Source of the DNA: an uncultured bacterium
Lineage (GTDB): Bacteria > Verrucomicrobiota > Lentisphaeria > Victivallales > UBA1829
Direction of reading: 5' to 3'
Assembly (NCBI GenBank): GCA_902774245.1
Contig: CACYHQ010000002.1
Coordinates: forward strand, 124,001-188,000
DNA length: 64,000 bases
Shown: piece by piece, positions 26,736 to 35,777 of the stretch
How positions within the stretch are numbered: position 1 is the stretch's first letter
How the letters are laid out: each line of letters opens with the position of its first letter
Notes under the pieces: model-generated
The model's database searches: none
The model's input: the letters and a program-made list of their open reading frames with translations, nothing else
Told to the model about the DNA's origin: nothing
Translations under genes and position numbers: made by a program

Positions 26736-26906
26736 GTGAGAGAACTGCCGATTACGATCCTGTTCCTCATATTGGTTTTTGGCGTTGTCTTTTACCCCCT
26801 TTACAGCAGATAGTGGAATCTCAGGAAGGCGAAAGAAAAACAGGCAGAAGAGACGCAGGAGATGACGGTTTCCGCAGAGGAAACAACCGAAGGCGTTTCC
26901 GAATAA
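26736..26906 (+). pseudogene. Small membrane-protein ORF interrupted by an in-frame amber codon
   Basis: From a GTG at 26736 the frame reads MRELPITILFLILVFGVV, a single membrane helix, then FYPLYSR and a TAG at 26811-26813. The same frame then continues with a credible charged tail, WNLRKAKEKQAEETQEMT and further Glu-rich residues, to TAA at 26904-26906. Both halves look protein-like, so a CAG-to-TAG change or stop readthrough would explain them. The frame is also open upstream to about 26700, next to AAGGAGA. The family is not recognised. Alternatively the helix and the tail are coincidental. Confidence 0.4.
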
Positions 26907-26961
26907 GAAATCGGATCCGCATTCTTCTCTGTATACAGGCGTAATTTTCGGGCGCGGGGGT

Positions 26962-26989
26962 TGCATTTCCGCTGAAAAAGGTTATAGTA
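26962..26989 (+). promoter_or_regulatory. Promoter for the MBL-fold/kinase genes
   Basis: TTGCAT (26962-26967), a 16-base spacer and TATAGT (26984-26989), 35 bases before the start codon. Confidence 0.6.
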
Positions 26990-27023
26990 TTTCAGAATCT
27001 TTTATTTCCTCTGAACAACTCCC

Positions 27024-27857
27024 ATGAACCCGGCTTCGTCTTCATCCACCTCAAATCCGCCAACCGGCCTTTCCCGCGCATTCGGCTGCACCATCCTCGG
27101 CAGCGGCAGCAAGGGAAACGCCTCGGTCATCCACGGACCGGAAGGCAATCTGCTGCTCGATGCCGGGTTCTCCGCGAAGGAGCTGATGTGCCGCCTCGAA
27201 CGCGTCCACGTCGATCCGTGTTCGCTCCGCGCGATCCTCATCACGCACGACCACTCCGACCACACAAGCGCGTGCCGCATCGTCTCCGACCGCCTCGGAA
27301 TCCCGGCCTATTTCATGCCGGAGACGTTCTGCGAGCTTTCGAAATGCGCCAACAAGGTCCCGGCGCACAAGATCCTCATCACGCCCGGCTCCCCGCTCGA
27401 CCTGTGCGGCATTCACGTCGAACCCTTCTCCATTTCGCACGACACCCCCGCAATCGCGTTCACGTTCACGGTCCACACGCATAAGATCGGCTTCGCGACC
27501 GACCTCGGATTCGTCTCCAATCTCGCGAAGGCCAAGCTCAGCGGCTGCGAACTGCTCGTGTTGGAGACCAACTACGACCCTGTGAAACTCCGCGCCTCGG
27601 CGCGCCCGATCACGCTCAAACGCCGTATCGCGGGCAAACAGGGCCACCTCGGCAATCCCGACGCCATGGAAGCGCTCGCCGAACTCCTGTCTCCGAATAC
27701 GCGCAATCTGGTCTTCGCACACCTCAGCCAGGAGTGCAACGACCCCGGACTTGTCGCCGAACTTGCCGAATCCCGCCTCGCCGAACTTCAGCGGCAGGAT
27801 GTTTCGTTCCGCATCGCCTCGCAGTTCGAACCCCTTGAAACATTCTGGCTGGAGTAA
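27024..27857 (+). CDS. MBL-fold metallohydrolase, YycJ/WalJ-like
   Basis: A 277-aa metallo-beta-lactamase-fold protein. It has the metal motif THDHSDH (near residue 75), GSGSKGNASVI at the N-terminus, an ATDLGF aspartate motif and GKQGHLGNPDAMEAL near residue 205. This pattern is typical of the YycJ/ExoJ-type group, predicted 5'-3' DNA exonucleases linked to replication or repair. The first 20 residues are Ser/Pro-rich and non-conserved; no clear Shine-Dalgarno precedes the ATG. It lies 8 bases before the kinase gene, so they are probably co-transcribed. Confidence 0.8.
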   Translation: MNPASSSSTSNPPTGLSRAFGCTILGSGSKGNASVIHGPEGNLLLDAGFSAKELMCRLERVHVDPCSLRAILITHDHSDHTSACRIVSDRLGIPAYFMPETFCELSKCANKVPAHKILITPGSPLDLCGIHVEPFSISHDTPAIAFTFTVHTHKIGFATDLGFVSNLAKAKLSGCELLVLETNYDPVKLRASARPITLKRRIAGKQGHLGNPDAMEALAELLSPNTRNLVFAHLSQECNDPGLVAELAESRLAELQRQDVSFRIASQFEPLETFWLE

Positions 27858-27865
27858 ATACGACC

Positions 27866-29758
27866 ATGGCCGAGCAGACACCACGCAGGATCAAGATCGC
27901 ATGTCCCGGCTGCGGACAGAAGCTCGACGTCTCCGAGATGCCGTCTTTTTCCCGCGTGAACTGCCCCGCCTGCTCGTTCGAGCTCATCGTCCCGAAATGG
28001 TTCAACAACTATCTGCTGGAAGCGCCCGAGGGAAAAGGCGGCATGGCGACCGTCTACCGCGCGCTCGACATCGCGCTCGACCGCGAAGTCGCCATCAAGA
28101 TATTCAATCCGGACCTCGCCGCACAGGGCGTATCACCCGGTCTCTTCCTGCACGAAGCGCGCATCGCCGCCACGATCAACCATCCCGCGGTCGTCCCCAT
28201 CTATTCCTGCGGGGAATGGGACGGCTCCACATATATCGTCATGCAGTACATGAGCGGCGGCACGCTCGAAAGCCGTCTCCACAAAGCGAAGGGCCGTCTG
28301 CCCGTCATGGAAACCTGCCGCTGGATCCGCGACGTTTGCGAGGGGCTGGACGCCGCCCGCGAACACGGGATCATCCACCACGACATCAAGCCCGCAAACA
28401 TCCTGCTCGACCTCGATTTCAACGCGAAGATCTCCGACTTCGGTCTTTCCCAGGTCGTCTCCGGCAAGTCCGCCTCGGCTTTCCTCGATCCCTCCAGGAT
28501 GTGGCTCAGTCCGCAGTACGTCAGCCCGGAGAAGGTCCTGACCGGCGAGGAAGGTCCGGAAGGTGACGTCTACAGCCTCGGCGCGTCCTTCTATCACCTG
28601 CTCACGGGCGAGCCGCCCTTCCAGGCGGACAATACGCAGGAACTCGTCGGCATGCGGACGCAGCGCGATCCCGTCCCGCCCGACCTCGTCCGCCCCGACA
28701 TCACCCCCGCGCTCTCCTCCGTCATCATGGAAATGATGAACCGTGATCCCGCCGCCCGTCCCTCGTACAAACAGATCGTCGTGCGCATCAATGACGCCCT
28801 CCGCGCCATCATGCGTCCGGTGCAGGCTGCTCCTGCCGAAGACGCCGGAAAAAAGAAATCTTCCCGTAAAGTCTTCAGCGTCCCGGCCGGACGCATCGAC
28901 CCCTCGAAAAAGCATTCCTTCCGCGCCTCGCACATCACGCTGCTGCTGATCCTGCTTTTTCTGATGTCCGGGTTCTGCTTCCTCGTCTTCCTGCCGCGTT
29001 TCGTGGACCAGCGGTCCCTGCTGGATGCCGCGCCTTCGCTGAAAGCCATTTACGGCGATTTACCCGCGGAAACCTTCCCGTTCCTGAACGATTCTTTCTA
29101 CGATTCCCCCTTGTTCGACGCCGAAATGGCCTTCGCTGATTACGATTATTCCCTCGAGGCACGCTATGCCGCCGCATGGGTCTCCGGGGTCTGCCAGATG
29201 CTGGACATCGCGCCCTCCGCCGTCGCATCCGCCGCCGACATGGGCGATCATCTCCGGTCCGTCGCATCGCTCGCCGGAACACAGCCGCCGCGCGCCGATG
29301 CCTACTGCCTCACCGTCCTTTCCCGACTTGACCCGAATCCGCCGGACGTCTACTTCTCGGCGGAACAGCAGGTCCGCGTGCTTCTGGGCAGACTGATCCG
29401 TTCGCTGTACGACCTTGATCCGGATTCTCTCGAAAACGGCCGCATTCCGGATCGTATTCTCAGCCAATTCAGCACGCTTCGCACGGCGTTTCAATCCCTG
29501 CCGAAAGACTCCTGGCTTACGAAGCTCTTCGGCTCGCGTCTTTCCGACTGGAAGGCCGCGCTTTCCGGCGATTCCGCTCCGTCCGATGGCCTCGAACCGC
29601 TCTTCCGCCGATTCTCCGGCAAATCCGGCTCCGTGAAAAGACCGGGTAATATTTCTCCCGGCTCTTCCGGAACGTTCGACGCCCCCTTCGGCGTTCCTTC
29701 CCGTACGACACCCGCGGACATCGATCCGGTCAGTTTTCTGAGCATTCCTTCTTCCTGA
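27866..29758 (+). CDS. Membrane-anchored Ser/Thr protein kinase with zinc ribbon
   Basis: A 630-aa protein. A zinc-ribbon-like start has C13, C16, C33 and C36. The Hanks-type kinase domain (about residues 48-315) has G-loop EGKGGM (55-60), VAIK lysine K78, catalytic HHDIKPAN (171-178) and DFG (191-193). The usual HRD is HHD, making it a non-RD kinase that may not need activation-loop phosphorylation. A basic juxtamembrane stretch precedes one membrane helix (356-376); the last 250 residues are a Ser/Pro-rich, probably periplasmic domain of unknown type. It follows the MBL gene by 8 bases. Confidence 0.88.
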   Translation: MAEQTPRRIKIACPGCGQKLDVSEMPSFSRVNCPACSFELIVPKWFNNYLLEAPEGKGGMATVYRALDIALDREVAIKIFNPDLAAQGVSPGLFLHEARIAATINHPAVVPIYSCGEWDGSTYIVMQYMSGGTLESRLHKAKGRLPVMETCRWIRDVCEGLDAAREHGIIHHDIKPANILLDLDFNAKISDFGLSQVVSGKSASAFLDPSRMWLSPQYVSPEKVLTGEEGPEGDVYSLGASFYHLLTGEPPFQADNTQELVGMRTQRDPVPPDLVRPDITPALSSVIMEMMNRDPAARPSYKQIVVRINDALRAIMRPVQAAPAEDAGKKKSSRKVFSVPAGRIDPSKKHSFRASHITLLLILLFLMSGFCFLVFLPRFVDQRSLLDAAPSLKAIYGDLPAETFPFLNDSFYDSPLFDAEMAFADYDYSLEARYAAAWVSGVCQMLDIAPSAVASAADMGDHLRSVASLAGTQPPRADAYCLTVLSRLDPNPPDVYFSAEQQVRVLLGRLIRSLYDLDPDSLENGRIPDRILSQFSTLRTAFQSLPKDSWLTKLFGSRLSDWKAALSGDSAPSDGLEPLFRRFSGKSGSVKRPGNISPGSSGTFDAPFGVPSRTTPADIDPVSFLSIPSS

Positions 29759-29811
29759 CTCCGAAGGAACAATTGCCGGACTCTTCGCATCAACATCTTT
29801 CCCTCTCACGG

Positions 29812-29840
29812 TTGCATTTCCGCCGTCTCTATGCTATATT
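29812..29840 (+). promoter_or_regulatory. Promoter for rsmB
   Basis: TTGCAT (29812-29817), a 17-base spacer, extended -10 TGC-TATATT (29835-29840). It excludes the longer upstream reading frame as coding, because the -10 would lie at its start. Confidence 0.65.
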
Positions 29841-29905
29841 AATTGAACAGATGCATGCAGCTCCGGCATCATTTTTCACACCACACTCGACAGAAAGGCA
29901 CTCCG

Positions 29906-31153
29906 TTGAAAACATCCCGCATTTCCGAGGGCATCCTGGAACACGCGCTCTCCGCCCTGACCGCCTGGGAAAATGACGGCGTCTCCCTCGACGACTGCCT
30001 GGACGACCTCCGCGCCGGGGATTTCCCCGCGAAAGCCGCCGTCGCATCTCTCCTCTTCGAATATTTCCGCCATAAATATTTCCTGGATTCCCTGCTCATC
30101 AAGCACGCCAGGAAGGGCAAGGTCAACCAGCAGATGCGTCTTCTGGTCTCCCTCGCCGCCGCGCAGGTCTTTTTCCAGACCGGCCTTCCCTGGCAGTCCG
30201 CGGTCAATATCGCCGTCGACACCGCCAAGAAACTCCGCGGCCCCGGCGGCGGCGCGTTCGTGAACGCCATCCTCCGCGCCTACGTCCGCGACGACACCAT
30301 CGACCGCGCGCACATCCCCGCCGACTGTCCGCCGCTTCTTCAGGAACGCTGGACCGCCGCCTACGGACCCGATCGCGCGGTCGCCATCCTCGGCCAGTTC
30401 GCGTCCAATCCGCCCATCTCGGTGCGGCTCCGGCCCGGCGCCGACGTCTCCCTTCTGGCGGACTGCGGCCCCGAACCCTTCGATCCCGATTTCGACACGG
30501 GCGACTTCCGCTTCTTCACGCTGAACAATACTGCCGGACTTTTCGATAATCCGCTGCTTCAGGACGGTTCCCTTTACGTGCAGGACCCCGCCACCTCCAT
30601 GGGCCTCGGCCTCCTGGAATCCAAACCTTCCGGCGCCATCCTCGACCTCTGCGCCGCGCCCGGCGGCAAGACCATCATGCTCTCCGAACTCGCCGCACCC
30701 GGCGCGAAGATCACCGCCGCCGACCGTTCCCGGAAACGCGTCTCCACGTTGAATATCAACCTCCGCCGCGCCGGAGTCAAAGCGAAGACCGTCGCCGCCG
30801 ACGCCCGCGAACTCCCGTTCCCGCCGCAGTCGTTCGACTTCATCCTTGCCGACGTCCCCTGCTCGAATACCGGCGTTATCCGCCGTCGGCCCGATGTCCC
30901 GTGGCGCTTCTCGAAAAAACGCCTCGCCGAACTCGCCGTTCTCCAGCACGCCATCCTGAAAAGCGCGGTCTCCCTGCTCAAGCCCGGCGGAACGCTCCTT
31001 TATTCCACGTGCAGCCTGGAGTTCGAGGAAAACCTCGGACGCGTCCAACTGCTTCTTTCCGAATATCCCGATCTCACGCTCGTCCGCGAACAGACGCTCT
31101 TCCCCACGAACACACACGACGGCGCGTTCTCCGCCGTCCTGAAGCACACCTGA
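29906..31153 (+). CDS. rsmB: 16S rRNA (cytosine-967-C5) methyltransferase
   Basis: A 415-aa protein with an N-terminal NusB-like RNA-binding domain (about 1-140) and a C-terminal Rossmann methyltransferase. SAM motif I is DLCAAPGGKT (near 247); the two catalytic cysteines are in DVPCSNTG (C319) and YSTCSLE (C369). It methylates C967 of 16S rRNA. I place the start at TTG 29906, with AGAAAGG 7 bases upstream, rather than at upstream TTG/ATG codons that overlap the promoter. It is followed 49 bases later by the AIDA-repeat gene. Confidence 0.92.
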   Translation: MKTSRISEGILEHALSALTAWENDGVSLDDCLDDLRAGDFPAKAAVASLLFEYFRHKYFLDSLLIKHARKGKVNQQMRLLVSLAAAQVFFQTGLPWQSAVNIAVDTAKKLRGPGGGAFVNAILRAYVRDDTIDRAHIPADCPPLLQERWTAAYGPDRAVAILGQFASNPPISVRLRPGADVSLLADCGPEPFDPDFDTGDFRFFTLNNTAGLFDNPLLQDGSLYVQDPATSMGLGLLESKPSGAILDLCAAPGGKTIMLSELAAPGAKITAADRSRKRVSTLNINLRRAGVKAKTVAADARELPFPPQSFDFILADVPCSNTGVIRRRPDVPWRFSKKRLAELAVLQHAILKSAVSLLKPGGTLLYSTCSLEFEENLGRVQLLLSEYPDLTLVREQTLFPTNTHDGAFSAVLKHT

Positions 31154-31202
31154 ACAGCATCCGCCCGCACAACCTCAACCGAAAACAGGAAAGGTCCCGA
31201 TT

Positions 31203-33275
31203 ATGGCAACCGTCATCATCCCCAGCGGCATCACAAGCTCCGGTCTTGCTGTAAGTTCCGGCAACGGCCTGGAGGTTTTCGGTACGGCGGAAAACACCTC
31301 TGTTTTTTCCGGCGGATCCGCGACCGTCTATTCCGGCGGAAAAATGATTGCGACCCAGGTCGATGAATCCGGATTCCTGGATGTCTGCGGCGGTGTAGCA
31401 AACAGCACGACCGTCCTCAATGGCGGCCGCATCCTCGTCTCTTCCGGCGGCAGCGCTAATGTGAACAGCATTCAAAGCGGCGGTTCCATGACCGTGGGAC
31501 CGGACGGCCGGGCCTCCCTCGTCGCGAACAGCGGCGGCATCCTGACCGTTTCTTCCGGCGGGACAGCGTATATCGCGAACGCCGTCTCCAGTGGCTCCGT
31601 AGAGATTCAAGATGGCGGATCCGGCGTCTTCCTCACGCTTGCGGAAACCGGACGGTTGTTTGTTTCTTCCGGCGGCATGGCCGAAAAAGTCAATTTGAAC
31701 GGGACCGCAACGGTTTACGCGGGCGGTTCCGCCTCGGATGTCACCGTCTCGGACGGCGGCAGATTCCTTGTTTCCGGCGGATTTGCACAGGATGTCAATG
31801 TCCTCTCAGGCGGAAACACAGTTTTATCCGGCGGCTCCGCGAACAATGCCGCGGTCGCCTCCGACGGTTTCCTGACCGTTTCTTCCGGCGGAACAGCCTC
31901 CGGCGTTGAAGTCAACGGCTGGACAACTGTCATGTCCGGCGGTGTTATCGACAATGTCGCGGTCAATCCCGAGGGGTGGCTCGTCGTTTCTTCCGGCGGG
32001 AAACTGACCGGACAGATGACATTTGCCGAGGGCGCGTCCGTGAACGTCTACGGAAATGCCGTTCTCGATTTCGATATCTCCGCGCTTGTGCCCGGTGCGG
32101 ACGTCCGCGTCAACGATCTTTCCCTCGTCCACGGTTCGCCCGAATTCACGCTTACGGTCTCCGGTTCGCAGGAACATGGCGACTATACTCTTGCCGGCGG
32201 TGCCGCAGGTTTCAACAAAACGATTTCCGTGGTAAGTGAGGAGCTCGAACCGCTCGGCACGCTCACCGTCGGTCAGATCACGGACATCGGCGGCACGAAC
32301 TACAAGCTCAACCTCGCCGATGGCGTACTTTCCGTCACGGTCGGCGCGGTCGAACCGTCCGGTCCGGCAAAGAGCGACATCGACGGCAACGGCGTGTCCG
32401 ATGTGATGTTCGTATGGGCCGGAAACAACTATCAGCACGGCTACTGGATGAACGGCACATCCGAATGGCAATCCGCCAACTCCGGCCACCCGGCCGATTG
32501 GGACAACCTCGGCTGTTACGACATGACCGGTAACGGCAAAGCCGACTCCGTGCTCTTCGGCAATGTGACCAGCGAAGCCGGGATCAAGGGGGCATACATC
32601 GGGTTCTACATCGACGCCATCGACAGCCCGGACGGCTCCACATGGCAGACCATCGGTTATCTGAACAATGAAGAAAACATCGACTGGAAGAATAAAGTCG
32701 GCAACCTGACCGGAAACGCTTCCGGCGTAAACTCCATCGTGTGGTACGCGCCGGAACTCTACGCGCTCGGCGTCTGGACCGACGGCACCGAAAACTGGAT
32801 CACGCTCAGCAACGATTTCGGCGGCGCCGACTGGACGCTGGTCGGATGCGGCGACTTCGCCGGTTCCGGCATGGACACCGTCCTGTTGAGCTATCTCGAC
32901 GGCAAAAAGTATTATGCTGTCGGCATCGACGGCACGCCCGCGGACCTCGGATCTGCCGACTGGTCCGGCTGGGAAGTCCGTGCGATCGGCGATTTCGCAG
33001 GCGACAGCAAGGACGATCTGGTCCTTTTCCACAATGATACCGGATCCATGGTCATGTGCGCCGACGGCAACGTCGACAGCTACACGAGCATCGGCCAGCT
33101 CGACAAAGACGACTGGTTCGTAGTCGGCGCAGGCGATTACAACGCCGACAGCAAAGACGACCTCCTCGTCCGTCAGTATTCGACCGGCATGCTCGGTTAC
33201 TACAACTCCGGCGATACCGCACAGTGGGTCGAACTCGGCCGCGGCGTCGACATGGACTGGACCGTCATCGCATAA
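31203..33275 (+). CDS. AIDA-repeat surface protein with C-terminal FG-GAP/VCBS-like propeller
   Basis: A 690-aa protein. Residues about 10-290 hold more than ten AIDA-type repeats of the form VSSGGTA-x-VxVxxGG, which fold as a beta-helix. After a linker (about 290-390) come four to five FG-GAP-like units with calcium-type D-x-D/N-G motifs (DIDGNGVSD, GDFAGSGMD, GDFAGDSKDDL, GDYNADSKDDLL). There is no N-terminal signal peptide and no autotransporter barrel; the protein ends in GVDMDWTVIA, so type I secretion is a possible route (inference). Short DNA repeats inside the gene suggest it can expand or contract. Probably an adhesin or carbohydrate-binding surface protein. Confidence 0.82.
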   Translation: MATVIIPSGITSSGLAVSSGNGLEVFGTAENTSVFSGGSATVYSGGKMIATQVDESGFLDVCGGVANSTTVLNGGRILVSSGGSANVNSIQSGGSMTVGPDGRASLVANSGGILTVSSGGTAYIANAVSSGSVEIQDGGSGVFLTLAETGRLFVSSGGMAEKVNLNGTATVYAGGSASDVTVSDGGRFLVSGGFAQDVNVLSGGNTVLSGGSANNAAVASDGFLTVSSGGTASGVEVNGWTTVMSGGVIDNVAVNPEGWLVVSSGGKLTGQMTFAEGASVNVYGNAVLDFDISALVPGADVRVNDLSLVHGSPEFTLTVSGSQEHGDYTLAGGAAGFNKTISVVSEELEPLGTLTVGQITDIGGTNYKLNLADGVLSVTVGAVEPSGPAKSDIDGNGVSDVMFVWAGNNYQHGYWMNGTSEWQSANSGHPADWDNLGCYDMTGNGKADSVLFGNVTSEAGIKGAYIGFYIDAIDSPDGSTWQTIGYLNNEENIDWKNKVGNLTGNASGVNSIVWYAPELYALGVWTDGTENWITLSNDFGGADWTLVGCGDFAGSGMDTVLLSYLDGKKYYAVGIDGTPADLGSADWSGWEVRAIGDFAGDSKDDLVLFHNDTGSMVMCADGNVDSYTSIGQLDKDDWFVVGAGDYNADSKDDLLVRQYSTGMLGYYNSGDTAQWVELGRGVDMDWTVIA

Positions 33276-33318
33276 CTGCAAGCAGTCCCGTAGCAGTGCG
33301 CGGCAAGCGCTCGCGCAC
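33275..33318 (+). repeat. Dispersed hairpin family B, copy 3, with a small palindrome
   Basis: ACTGC-AA-GCAGT (33275-33286) is followed by GTGCGCG (33296-33302), loop GCAAGCGCT, CGCGCAC (33312-33318). The stem is identical to the copy at 8535-8557; the loop keeps the GC-NNN-N-GCT pattern. It separates the convergent AIDA and PilT genes. Confidence 0.75.
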
Positions 33319-33337
33319 AGAAGACGAATCGTCCATT

Positions 33338-35539
33338 TTAGTGGGCGTTGATCTGCTTGTAATCGGCAGTGAAACGCTTCACTTCTTCCTTTGAGATCAG
33401 GCCGTCAGCACAGAGGTCCTCCATGGAACGCTGGAGCGTGATCATGCCGTCCTTCAGGCTGGTTTCGATCACGGTCTGCAGCTGATGCGTCTTGCCCTCG
33501 CGGATGAGCGCCTGCACGGGCGGGGTACCGATCATGATCTCGAACGCGGCGATGCGGCTGGATCCATCGATGCTCGGGATGAGGCGCTGCGAGATCACGG
33601 CCAGCAGCGTGCTCGCGAGCTGAAGCCGGATCTGGTTCTGCTGGTACATCGGGAACGAGTCGACGATGCGGTCGACCGTCTGCGGCGCGCTGTTCGTGTG
33701 GATCGTCGCGAAAACGAGGTGTCCGGTCTCGGCGGCCGTAAGTGCGGCGGAGATCGTCTCGGTGTCGCGCATTTCGCCGACCATGATGACGTCCGGGGCT
33801 TCGCGCAGGGCGTATTTGAGGGCGGCGGCGAAACTGTGCGTGTCGGCGTGAAGCTCTCGCTGCTCGATGATCGAATTGATATTCCGGTGCACGTATTCGA
33901 TCGGGTCCTCGATCGTGATGATGTGAGCGTTGCGCGTCCGGTTGATGACGTCGAGGAGCGAGGCGAGCGTGGTGGACTTGCCGCTTCCGGTCGGGCCGGT
34001 CATGAGGATGAGCCCCTGGCGTTTCGAGCAGAGCCCGGACACGACTTCCGGCAGGCCGAGCTGGGCGGGCGTCGGGATCTTCACGTTCACGACGCGGGCG
34101 ACCATGCCGAGCGTGCCGCGCTGGAAAAACGCGTTCACGCGGAACCGCGAGTTCGGGATGTTCAGTTCCTTGCCGAAGTCGACGGACAGCGCGAAGTCGA
34201 GTTCGCGGTTTTCCTCCAGCTCCACGCGCTGCCGCTGGTTGATCACGCTGAAGAGCAGCCGCCGCACGTCGTCGTTGTCGAGCACGGGCATGTTGAGCTC
34301 GCGCAGTTCGCCGTTGATGCGGAGCGTGGGACGCACGCCCGTGGACAGGATGAGGTCGCTTGCCTTCACCTGGAGCGAAGCGAGGAACAGCGTCCGCATG
34401 TCGACCACGGTGTCGTCGGTCGCGCCTTCGAGCTTCGAGCCGTAGTAGCTGCGGAATGCGTCGACACCGCTTTCCATGCCGCGCACAAGCAGGTCGAATT
34501 CGTCGCGGTTGTCCGCCGCGAGCCGGGCGTCGTCCAGCGTGATCTTCCCGGTCTGGTACAGGCGGAAGATGGAACGGTTGAACGGGATCATGCCCTGTTC
34601 GATGTTGCTGCGCAGCGCGTCGTCCAGCGACCTGTAGTCGCGCCCGGCGACGAGCTTGCGGACCAGCGCCGTCCCGAGTAGTATCTCGACCGCGGGGATC
34701 ATGCCGCCGCCCGAGGACGGGATCAGACGTTGCGCGACGATGCCGTTCAGCGCCGCCCCGAGGTCGATCGCGGTCTGCTCGCGGCCGTCCTCCGGGAACA
34801 TGTTGATGATGCGTTCGACCGCCTGTACCGAGCCGGACGTGTGGACCGTGCTGATGACGAGGTGTCCGGTAAGCGCGGCATTAATGGCCGTGGCGATGGT
34901 TTCCGGGTCGCGCATTTCGCCGATCACGATCACATCCGGATTCTCGCGGAGTGCACTGCGGAGCGCGGAGGAAAACCCGCCCTCGCGGCTGGTGTTGATC
35001 TCCCGCTGGGAGACCACGGACTGTCGGTCGGAATAAACGAACTCGATCGGGTCCTCAAGCGTTAGGATGTGCTTCGGCATCGTGCGGTTGATGTGGTTGA
35101 TCATGGCGGCGAGCGTGGTGGACTTGCCGCAGCCCGTAGTACCGGCCACCAGGATCAGTCCGCGCGGAGCCTCCGCGAGCGTGTCCAGCAGCGCCGGCAG
35201 GTTCAGTTCCGCCGTCATGATGTCGTCGCCGTTCAGGATCGGGCGCACCGCCGCCGAAGGCCCTCCGATGGCGCGGAAGAAGTTCACACGGATGCGGCTG
35301 CCGTCCGGGAGCCGCCACGAGGCGTCGAACGAACCGGATTCCGCATACGCCGCCTCGCCCCGTTCACCGATGACTTCCCGCCGGAACGCGTTCATGGACT
35401 CCGCGGAGACAGGCGCGAAGTTCCCCAGTGGCGCGACCACGCCCCGGATGCGCGCGTTCGGCTTTTTTCCGGCGGAAAGGAAAAGGTCGGAGACATGCGC
35501 TCCGGCGGCGAATTGCAGGATCGGCAGAATCGTATTCAT
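33338..35539 (-). CDS. Tandem PilT-type ATPase (two PilT domains in one chain)
   Basis: A 733-aa protein made of two complete PilT-like modules. Module 1 (about 1-365): VSDLFLSAGKKPNARIRG, Walker A GTTGCGKST (133-141), Walker B VIVIGEMRD (203-211), His box STVHT. Module 2 (about 380-733): ASDLILSTGVRPTLRING, Walker A TGPTGSGKS (514-522), Walker B VIMVGEMRD (584-592), ATIHT. PilT hexamers power type IV pilus retraction; a single PilT is about 350 aa, so this is a fusion that would form a six-module ring from three chains. It has its own promoter (35576-35604). No pilin genes are nearby. Confidence 0.9.
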   Translation of the reverse strand: MNTILPILQFAAGAHVSDLFLSAGKKPNARIRGVVAPLGNFAPVSAESMNAFRREVIGERGEAAYAESGSFDASWRLPDGSRIRVNFFRAIGGPSAAVRPILNGDDIMTAELNLPALLDTLAEAPRGLILVAGTTGCGKSTTLAAMINHINRTMPKHILTLEDPIEFVYSDRQSVVSQREINTSREGGFSSALRSALRENPDVIVIGEMRDPETIATAINAALTGHLVISTVHTSGSVQAVERIINMFPEDGREQTAIDLGAALNGIVAQRLIPSSGGGMIPAVEILLGTALVRKLVAGRDYRSLDDALRSNIEQGMIPFNRSIFRLYQTGKITLDDARLAADNRDEFDLLVRGMESGVDAFRSYYGSKLEGATDDTVVDMRTLFLASLQVKASDLILSTGVRPTLRINGELRELNMPVLDNDDVRRLLFSVINQRQRVELEENRELDFALSVDFGKELNIPNSRFRVNAFFQRGTLGMVARVVNVKIPTPAQLGLPEVVSGLCSKRQGLILMTGPTGSGKSTTLASLLDVINRTRNAHIITIEDPIEYVHRNINSIIEQRELHADTHSFAAALKYALREAPDVIMVGEMRDTETISAALTAAETGHLVFATIHTNSAPQTVDRIVDSFPMYQQNQIRLQLASTLLAVISQRLIPSIDGSSRIAAFEIMIGTPPVQALIREGKTHQLQTVIETSLKDGMITLQRSMEDLCADGLISKEEVKRFTADYKQINAH

Positions 35540-35575
35540 CTGGAAAGCCTTCCGTGAGGTTGTTGTTTTCGCATT

Positions 35576-35604
35576 AAAATATCCGTGAAACTGTGATTTG
35601 TCAA
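35576..35604 (-). promoter_or_regulatory. Promoter for the tandem PilT gene
   Basis: On the minus strand TTGACA (35599-35604), a 17-base spacer and TATTTT (35576-35581), 37 bases before the start codon. Confidence 0.7.
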
Positions 35605-35687
35605 GCCCAATAAATGAGAAAACGCACGCGAAAAGCGCCGAAACCGTAAAAAAACGCGGAAAAACGCGGAAAAAAGGGAAATGCGCT

Positions 35688-35715
35688 TTGATGAATTCGA
35701 ATCTTGTGCTATATT
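35688..35715 (+). promoter_or_regulatory. Promoter for argH
   Basis: TTGATG (35688-35693), a 16-base spacer and extended -10 TGC-TATATT (35710-35715). It lies about 60 bases before argH and rules out the longer open frame from 35598 as coding. Confidence 0.6.
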
Positions 35716-35777
35716 TTTATATCTCGACTTTTTCTCAACCCGAAACACTTTATTTGCGCGATATCACGAGGTGCAGC

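Larger units (their letters stand above)
26699..27023. other. Intergenic region downstream of uvrA
   Basis: This 325-base stretch contains the interrupted small membrane ORF (26736-26906) and the promoter of the MBL-fold gene (26962-26989). No terminator hairpin is obvious after uvrA. Confidence 0.55.

Noticed and set aside
31203..31990. CRISPR-like or tandem satellite array in the AIDA gene
   Set aside because: The periodicity is protein-coding: glycine-rich codons repeat within one intact frame; repeats are diverged and not spaced by unique spacers.
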